Assembly: GCF_033118175.1 (NCBI RefSeq)
Contig: NC_083710.1
Span: forward strand, 43,989,501-44,053,500
Direction: 5' to 3'
DNA from: Dama dama
Lineage: Eukaryota; Chordata; Mammalia; Artiodactyla; Cervidae
DNA: 64,000 nt
A program made the translations under genes and the position numbers. The notes below the pieces were generated by a model. That model had not been told where the DNA came from and made no database searches. It worked only from the letters and a program-made list of their open reading frames with translations. Positions 57,257 through 64,000 of this stretch are shown here, piece by piece; the stretch's first letter is position 1, and each line of letters begins with the position of its first letter.

Positions 57257-57796
57257 TAAGGGCTTAATATCCAAAATATATAAGGAACTCATACAACTCA
57301 GCATCAAAAAACAAACTACCCAATTGAAAATAGGCAAAGGATCTGAATAGACATTTTTCCGAAGAAACTGTACAGATACCCAACAGGAACGTGAAAAGAT
57401 GCTCAACATCCTTAATTATCAGGAAAATGCAAAATCAAAGCAATCACCACACACCTATCAGGTTCTTTTATCAAAACTATTACAAATGTTCATGAGGATG
57501 TGGAGAGAAGTGAACCATCTGCACAGATGGTGAGAATGTGTTCAGTCACTATTCAAATCATTGTGACAATTTCTCAAAAAATTGATACTGCAACTACTCT
57601 ATGATCCATCAATTCCACTTCTGGATATTTATCAGAATAAAACAAAAACACTAATTAGAAAAGTTATCTTGTCCCCTATGTTCATTGCAATATCATTTAC
57701 AATAGCCAACACATAGAAATAACATAGTTGTCCATCTAAAGAGGAATGGATAAAGAAGATGTGATATATATATATACACACACATATATATTGCCA
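57257..57796 (+). mobile_element. Ancient L1 ORF2 C-terminus
   Basis: ATATATAAGGAACTCATACA, GAAAAGATGCTCAACATCCT and CAATTCCACTTCTGGATATT run forward, ending in a TA/CA tract (57766-57796) where a BovB is inserted. Confidence 0.85.
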
Positions 57797-58183
57797 TAAA
57801 GAAGGCTGAGCATTGAGGAATTGATGTTTCAAATTGTAGTACTGGAGAAGACTCTTAAGAGTCCATTTGACAGCAAGGAGATAAAACCAGTCAATCCTAA
57901 AGGAAAGCAACCCTGTATGCTCATTGGAAGGACTGATACTGAAGCTCCAATACTTTGGCCACCTGATGAGAAGATCTGACTTATTAGAAAAGAGCTTGAT
58001 GCTGGGAAAGATTGAGGGCAGGAGGAAAAGGGGATAACAGAGGATGAGATGGTTAGATTGCATCACTGACTCAATGGACATGAATTAGAACAAACTCCAG
58101 GAGATAGTGAAGGACAGGGAAACCTGAAGTGCTGCAGTCCATGGAATTGTAAAGAGTCAGACATGATTGGGCGACTGAACAAC
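57797..58183 (+). mobile_element. BovB 3' end nested in L1
   Basis: GCCATAAAGAAGGCTGAGCA through GGAAGGACTGATACTGAAGC to GGGCGACTGAACAACA. It covers only the C-terminal ORF2 region and tail. L1 resumes with AATATTACTCAGACATAAAA. Confidence 0.92.
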
Positions 58184-58695
58184 AAATATTACTCAGACAT
58201 AAAAAATAGTGAAATTTTACCTTTTACTAAGTGAAGTAAATCAGAGAGAGAAAGACAAATATTGTATAATACCACTTATGTGTAGGATATAAAAAAACAA
58301 AACAAGTAACAAACAAATGTTTGCCAGTGTAGAAAGAAAAAGGAATATGAAAGAAATAGGTGAGGGAGGTTAAGAGCACAAACTTCCATTTGCAGAATAA
58401 ATGTGTTATGGGCATGAAATCTACAGTGTGAAGACTGTAATTAATAAATATATAGTATCTTTGTATGGTGACATAGCTAGACTTATCATGATGTATGTTG
58501 AAATGTATAAAAGTCACTATGTTGTGTAACAGAGGCTAACATAGTGTTGTAGCCCAATTATACTTTAAAAACAAACTCATAAGGAAAGAAATCAGGTTTG
58601 TGATTACCAGAGGTTGGTGGTGAGGTGAGGAAAAATTAGATGAAGGCAATAAAAATGTGCAAGTTTCAAGTTATATGATAAATAAGTACTTAATT
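58184..58695 (+). repeat. Ancient L1 3' end and 3' UTR
   Basis: ACCACTTATGTGTAGGATAT, GTGTTGTAGCCCAATTATAC and GATTACCAGAGGTTGGTGG complete the L1 that started near 53.6 kb. Confidence 0.8.
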
Positions 58696-58996
58696 AAATG
58701 AATTTAAGTAATTGCTAAATAATCATCAGTACATACATTTTAAAGTACACTGAATGTTTTGTTCAATTTTCACAGAACTTAGAATTATGGTTTTGATACA
58801 ACAATGGTAGTCTTTAACAATGAGTTGAATATTATCTCCTTCCTTTGTGGGTATTAAAATACAAGTATTAGAAGTTTCTCAGAATTAGACTCCAGAATAA
58901 TCTTCCCATTATCTACATTTTCAATTATTTTATTTCTAAAAATGACAAGATTTGAACTACCCATGGCCAATATAACACAAAGGATGCTTTTGCAGA

Positions 58997-59438
58997 GCGT
59001 TGTTGTTGCTGTTTTTGTTGTTGAGTCCTTCGGTCCTGTCTTTACAACCCCAAGGGCTGCAAATTGCAAGGCTTCTCTGTTTTTCATCTCCCAGGGTTTG
59101 TTCAAACTCATATCCATTGAGTCAGTGATACCACCCAACCATTTCATCTCTGTCCCCATCTCTCCTGCTGTCCTCAATCTTTCCCAGCATCGGGTTTTTT
59201 TCAGTAAGTCAGATCCTTGCATTAAATAGCCAGAGTATTGGAACTTCAGCTTTAGCATCAGTCCTTCCAATGAATGTTTAAGGTGGATTTCCTTTAGGAT
59301 TGACTGGTTTCATCTCCTTGCTGCCCAAGGGACTCTCAAGAATCTTCTCCAGCATCTATTGAAAGTATCTATTTATTCTTCAGTGCCCCAACCTTCATTT
59401 TGGTCCAACTCTCTCATCTGTACGTGACTAATGGAAAG
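58997..59438 (-). mobile_element. BovB 3' end fragment
   Basis: Starts in a reversed (CAA)n-like tail (GTTGTTGTTGCTGTTTTTG). It continues with ACTCATATCCATTGAGTCAG, AATCTTTCCCAGCATCGGG and GGTCCAACTCTCTCATCTGT. Strongly diverged. Confidence 0.9.
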
Positions 59439-61084
59439 TGTCGAATATCACCTATTTTTTTAAGTTATATGAAACTACAAAACTCCTAACCAAAAATATA
59501 CAGAAATAGAGCAAATATAATGGGAAGTACAATATACAGAAAATGTTTGATTTTTATCAGATCAATTGTATTGCAATGAAATACCATCTTTAACTTCCAA
59601 TTACATCACAGTTATATTGTGAAAGAAATAGAATGAACTGTAATATAATTGTGTTACAAGTTAATAAAATACTCAAAGTCTCCAACATGATATTCAAGAT
59701 CTTCCAGAATTTATGATAAATACTAAATTTTATATTTGATACCCTTCCTATTCGTTTTGTTTCATCTGCCAAGTCTTTAAACACAAAAATCAACATGAAT
59801 TACAATCTATTATTTATGCAAAAATTATAACAAATAAATAGAGAATATTAGTACTGGCAGTCTGCCTAATGAGATGCTGCTTCAAATGTGCAAGCTCGGC
59901 AAATGACTTGTAAAATGTCACTGGAAATTAAAAGTAACAACATTTCATGAAAAGTTGCAGCAACCAGAGACTGAAATGTCTTTACTCAATTCAGATTCCT
60001 AAACCTTTGCCTATTTGACATGATGATACAAATATAGTCAAAAATAGGCACAAATTATGCTATAACATCTGATACTTTTCAAGAGAAAAATTTGGGAGAC
60101 TAACAAAGTGGAATATTGCTTATAATGTGATTCTGAGGCTGCTATGTAAGTTGCTATGATTTATTTTTACAAAATCCTTCAATTCATTATTTATTTTATA
60201 CCTTTCTAAGTTGTTTGGGTAGTGAAATAAAACTGGTAAACTTAGCTTTATTCCACAGCAGAAGTATATAGAACTATTGTAAAAAAATATGAAGTAGATT
60301 TGCTTGCATTACTCCCTTCAGTTTGAGTTGCAAATCATTATAGTTATTTCATTTACATTAGCCAGTTTATTCTGTAACTAAAAGAGAAACATTTTGCTTA
60401 AAGTTATCTTGACAATCACCTTTTGAAATGGTTTAGGGACTCTCAGTGATGAAAAAATTATACACTTATAATTATGAAAAAAGAATGACTGTCAATAACC
60501 TAAATATGTACAAGGCTGAGAGTAACTCCTTTTGGAACTTAAATCAATACCTGTATTATTTAATGTATTAATGTAAATTGTCTAATAAAAATTGTTACAC
60601 TCCCCATCCTCACCTCTATTTTGATAAGGGCATATTTGCTTGACTTTTACACCAAAGAGGGTTTGTAATAAGCTCTCATAATGATGGTAACTTGTTAGGC
60701 AATCTTATGATCAGAGATCGTGTGGATATTCAACTCAGACTACAATAACGGAAATCATTTCTATTCACTTAATGTATTAGCTAAATTATAAGAGGTGTCT
60801 TAAAATGAATATCAGTGAGTATATGAGAACATATACCTGAGCTTAGAAAACAGACACCAGTAAGATAAAAGTTTAATTAAATATACACGGCTAAATAGTA
60901 AATTTTAGAAATCATAAGCCACATGGCATTTAACCAACTACACAAATAAATTTGTGGTTCAAAATTTGAAAGGTAGGACATAGTGTTTATTTACATTATA
61001 TGTGTATACAACACCTATCTCAGTTCCTATTTCATTTGATACAAACAGCAAAAGTGTCTTTGTCTTTAATATGTCATATTATAG
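59439..61084. other. AT-rich non-genic sequence
   Basis: No gene, repeat family or RNA gene recognised. Confidence 0.45.
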
Positions 61085-61420
61085 GGATTTTTTTTGGAAA
61101 TTTAGTTAATTTAAAATATTGTGATAGTTTCAACTGCACAGTAAAGTGACTCAGTTATGCATATATATCAATATAGAGAATATATATATATTCTTTTTAC
61201 ACTATTGTCCATTACAGGTTATTACAAGATATTCAGTATAGTTCCCTGTGCTATACAGTGGGTCCTTGATGTTTGTCTATTTTATATATGTGTGTATATT
61301 TTAATCTCAAACTCCTAATTTATTCCTCCCTACTCCTTTGGTAATCATGTTTGTTTTCTGTGTCTATGAGACTATAAATAATCTCATTTGTATCATTTTT
61401 AAAATTCCACATATAAAGTT
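61085..61420 (-). repeat. L1 3' UTR fragment
   Basis: GTGATAGTTTCAACTGCACA, CCATTACAGGTTATTACAAG and CTGTGCTATACAGTGGGTCC are reversed L1 3' UTR, with a TA patch near 61180. Confidence 0.82.
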
Positions 61421-62251
61421 CAGTGCAGATGTTTCATTCATTTTAAAGCACTAAATCATACAACCAAATTACAATATAGACATTATAGCCAAATTAAAGT
61501 GATTAAAATCAGAAAAGAATGATTTCTCTTTTCTTTCTAGGTACCCATGATTAAATCCTAGATCACTGTTGTTATCAAAAATTTAGCTAAAAGTTGAATG
61601 ATGTCTTAATTCTCAGAGGTAAGAGATATCAAATCATTCTACATTATTAGGCCCCAATAGCTTCTGCAATACTCATCTCTAATATTCTTTCCTTTTTAGA
61701 AATAATGCCAATATTTGATAGCTTCATTGACCAGAAACAAATTCTTGATCTCACATTTTAGAATTATCAAGTTGAAAGTGATGTGTAGTTTTGGTGATAA
61801 TGGAATAATTTCCTCATAACTACAAACTGAAATGAAAGCTGATAGAGTATTAAAGCACTGGACTTTAAGTTTATTTGAGAAATTAGAGTTAATGCATTTT
61901 AAATTCAAATAATTTTAGCCACATATATGTTCAGTCACACAGAGAGTGATTATCAGTGTAAGGAAGGATTATGACACCAGTCTCTATTTCAGGTAATAAG
62001 GCAGCTTTATAATATTGAAGAGACACAGGTTAAATATTAAGAGTTTGTACTCATATTTGAGAACATGTTGAGAGAACCTATCTCCCTTCGCCCCACATAA
62101 TGTTTTCAAAAGATTCAGATAATTGGCTGTAAAAATAATTATCAGTTGAGTTGTCTGTTATTCTATTAAGAAATGTAACAATACACTCAATTAGAAAAAA
62201 TGTTTGTATGGCAATCTACAGACCCAGATTCCAATTTTAGTAGAAGAGTTG
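61421..62251. other. AT-rich non-genic sequence
   Basis: Nothing recognised. Confidence 0.45.
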
Positions 62252-63023
62252 ATATGCAGATGACACAACCCTTATGGCAGAAAGTGAAGATGAACTAAAC
62301 AGCCTCTTGATGAAAGTGAAAGAAGAGAGTGAAAACATTGGCTTAAAGGTCAACATTCAGAAAACTAAGATCATGGCATCTGGTCTCATCACTTCATGGC
62401 AAATAGATGGGGAAACAGTGGATGACTTTATTTTTCTGGGCTCCAAAGTCACTGCAGATGGTGATTGCAGCCATGAAATTAAAAGATGCTTACTCCTTGG
62501 AAATAAAGTTATGACCAACCTAGACAGCATATTAAAAAGCAGAGACATTACTTTGTCAACAAAGGTCCATCTAGTCAAGGCTATGGTTTTTCCATTGGTC
62601 TTATATGGATGTGAGAGTTGGATTATAAAGAAAGCTGAGCACAGAAGAATTGATGCTCTTGAACTATGGTGTTGGAGAAGACTCTTGAGAGTCCCTTGGA
62701 CTAAAGGAGATCCAACCACTCCATCCTAAAGGAGATCAGTCTTGGGTGTTCATTGGAAGGACTGATGTTGAAGCTGAAACTCCAGTACTCTGGCCACCTG
62801 ATGCAAAGAGCTGACTCATTTGAAAAGACCCTGATGGTGGGAAAGATCGAGGGCAGGAGGAGAAGGGGACGACAGAGGATGAGATGGTTGGATGGCATCA
62901 CCAAATCAATGGACATGAGTTTGGGTGAACTCTGGGAGCTGGTGATGGACAAGGAGGCCTGGCGTGCTGTGGTTCATGGGGTCACAAAGAATCAGACACG
63001 ACTGAGTGACTGAACTGAACTGA
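62252..63023 (+). mobile_element. BovB LINE 3' end, mostly open RT frame
   Basis: The element begins exactly at the catalytic YADD codons (62253-62264) and runs to the GAACTGAACTGA tail. The open frame continues to 62729 through the thumb (KVNIQKTKIMASG), the SWQIDGE motif, GDCSHEIKRC, and the LYGCESW and ELWCWRRLLRVPW motifs of the C-terminal region. It is then shifted, and an 86-codon frame (62753-63013) carries the basic [16 protein letters not shown] segment to the natural stop. So one frameshift separates two otherwise well kept pieces. It lacks the endonuclease and most of the polymerase, so it is inactive. Confidence 0.95.
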
Positions 63024-63351
63024 TCCTCACTAATTTTGGTAAAGGATCTTTGAAGCGGTCCTGGGGCATCACCTGAAAGATTATGACTAGGGAGAAATTG
63101 AGTAACTATAGTTAAAGAAGACAAAATAAGTGAAGTTGCGTTCAACATTATTTGTCATTTCAAATTCTGTTCATTTTCCCCTCAACTATTGTCCAACTAC
63201 TTTAGACAGTCTAAGTAGGTCAGTTTGTCCAAGCTCTTTTCTTAGTAAACAACCATATTTCAGTTTTCTTACCATAAAAATTTTGAAATTTCAGCCAACT
63301 ACTTGTCATTGTGCATAACTTTGAATATGTAATTTTTAAATATTAGGTGCA
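63024..63351. other. Non-genic sequence
   Basis: Nothing recognised. Confidence 0.45.
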
Positions 63352-63430
63352 GTTCAGTTCAGTTCAGTCACTCAGTCATGTCCGACTCTTTGCGACCCCG
63401 TGAATCGCAGCACGCCAGGCCTCCCTGTCC
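63352..63430 (-). repeat. BovB/Bov-tA 3' tail stub
   Basis: TTCAGTTCAGTTCAGTCACT, GTCCGACTCTTTGCGACCCC and CACGCCAGGCCTCCCTGTCC are near consensus. The copy stops after about 79 bases, so it is extremely 5'-truncated. Confidence 0.88.
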
Positions 63431-64000
63431 AAAATATTCATTCAGTAGAAAAATGCTTAGTATCAAATAAAGGAAAAATCCAAAGCAGTTAATAATCTTT
63501 TATTAATTGTAGAAGAGAATTTTTTAAAAAATGACCTCCAGAATAATTCTATTTGAATTTTTAAATACTTAATATAAACTTTAGCCAGCTAAGAATTTTT
63601 AATTTATTCTGATATAAGGTAGATTTGACTTAAAATGTATCATTGCATGATGAAATGATAAGACACAGTGTGAGAAATACATAAGGATTCAAGGCACCTT
63701 GGCATCAGACTCTACTTACACCTTATTGAATGAAAATGGCACAGTCATTATTAATTTCTGTTGCCCTGTTCTTTTCTCTTGTAACATTGATGTATTTGGA
63801 CACAATATTTCAAGTCCTTTCTTTCAATATTTTGTGAGAAAACAGTACTATTCTTTTTTCCAGAGCATTCATTTATTGTGTGTATTTAAATTCTATGCAA
63901 CTGTAAATTTTCAATATTAAAATGCAAATTGATTTTGCATAACTACCAATGAAAGGAATAGGAGTTCTGCTTTCCCTGTTAGTTGTAGCAGTACCAGCAG
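63431..64000. other. AT-rich non-genic sequence
   Basis: Nothing recognised up to the window end. Confidence 0.45.

Noticed and set aside
57632..58081. 149-codon open frame on the minus strand
   Set aside because: It is antisense to the nested L1 and BovB at 57257-58183.
62252..63023. Active BovB
   Set aside because: The endonuclease and most of the polymerase are absent and a frameshift splits the remaining frame.

Overview
The window is nuclear DNA of a ruminant, most likely a bovid. Dispersed copies of the RTE-type LINE BovB and of the Bov-tA/Bov-A2 SINEs (tRNA-Glu-like head, BovB-like tail) are found only together in ruminants. One CHR-type SINE is consistent with Cetartiodactyla. The species cannot be decided from the sequence alone. 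I see no functional protein-coding exon, rRNA, working tRNA or CRISPR array. The open frames fall into three classes: decayed LINE reverse transcriptase, antisense frames across LINEs and SINEs, and chance frames in AT-rich DNA.

Layout. 0-9 kb: a 100-bp tandem duplication, scattered Bov-tA copies and a 1.8-kb 5'-truncated BovB. 9.7-13.3 kb: one ruminant L1 insertion with a 5' inversion, bounded by a 12-bp target-site duplication (TSD), holding a second L1 and an unusual chimeric SINE. 13.4-21 kb: compound microsatellites and stacked L1, BovB and Bov-tA, including a small twin-primed L1 with its own TSD. 21.8-22.6 kb: a large, roughly 90%-identical inverted repeat (arms about 0.36 and 0.39 kb, 47-bp spacer). 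26.9-29.8 kb: a processed pseudogene of SET, from the TAF-I alpha (isoform 1) transcript, inserted inside a MIR and later hit by a Bov-tA. 30.2-31.1 kb: a young twin-primed L1 with a perfect 14-bp TSD. 34.8-39.8 kb: three minus-strand BovB copies, one with an internal deletion and one nested in an L1. 39.9-40.7 kb: an old MaLR-like LTR split by a dimeric Bov-tA. 44.8-46.4 kb: a BovB inside an L1. 46.6-50.5 kb: two L2 copies head to tail, one unusually long, hosting CHR and Bov-tA SINEs. 50.5-51 kb: an unidentified 481-bp block between perfect 13-bp direct repeats. 53.6-58.7 kb: a long ancient L1 with a GC-richer tandem-motif 5' region, interrupted by a younger L1, a Bov-tA and a BovB. 62.2-63.0 kb: a young-looking BovB 3' end with a largely open reverse-transcriptase frame.

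Nothing here forms a pathway or an operon. What can be read is a relative insertion history: MIR, L2 and MaLR first, then ancient L1, then ruminant L1 and BovB, then Bov-tA, with the SET retrocopy between the MIR and a Bov-tA. The features that best reward a second look are the inverted repeat, the chimeric tRNA-Ala/Bov-tA insertion with its 41-bp flanking repeat, the unidentified 481-bp block and the SET retrocopy.
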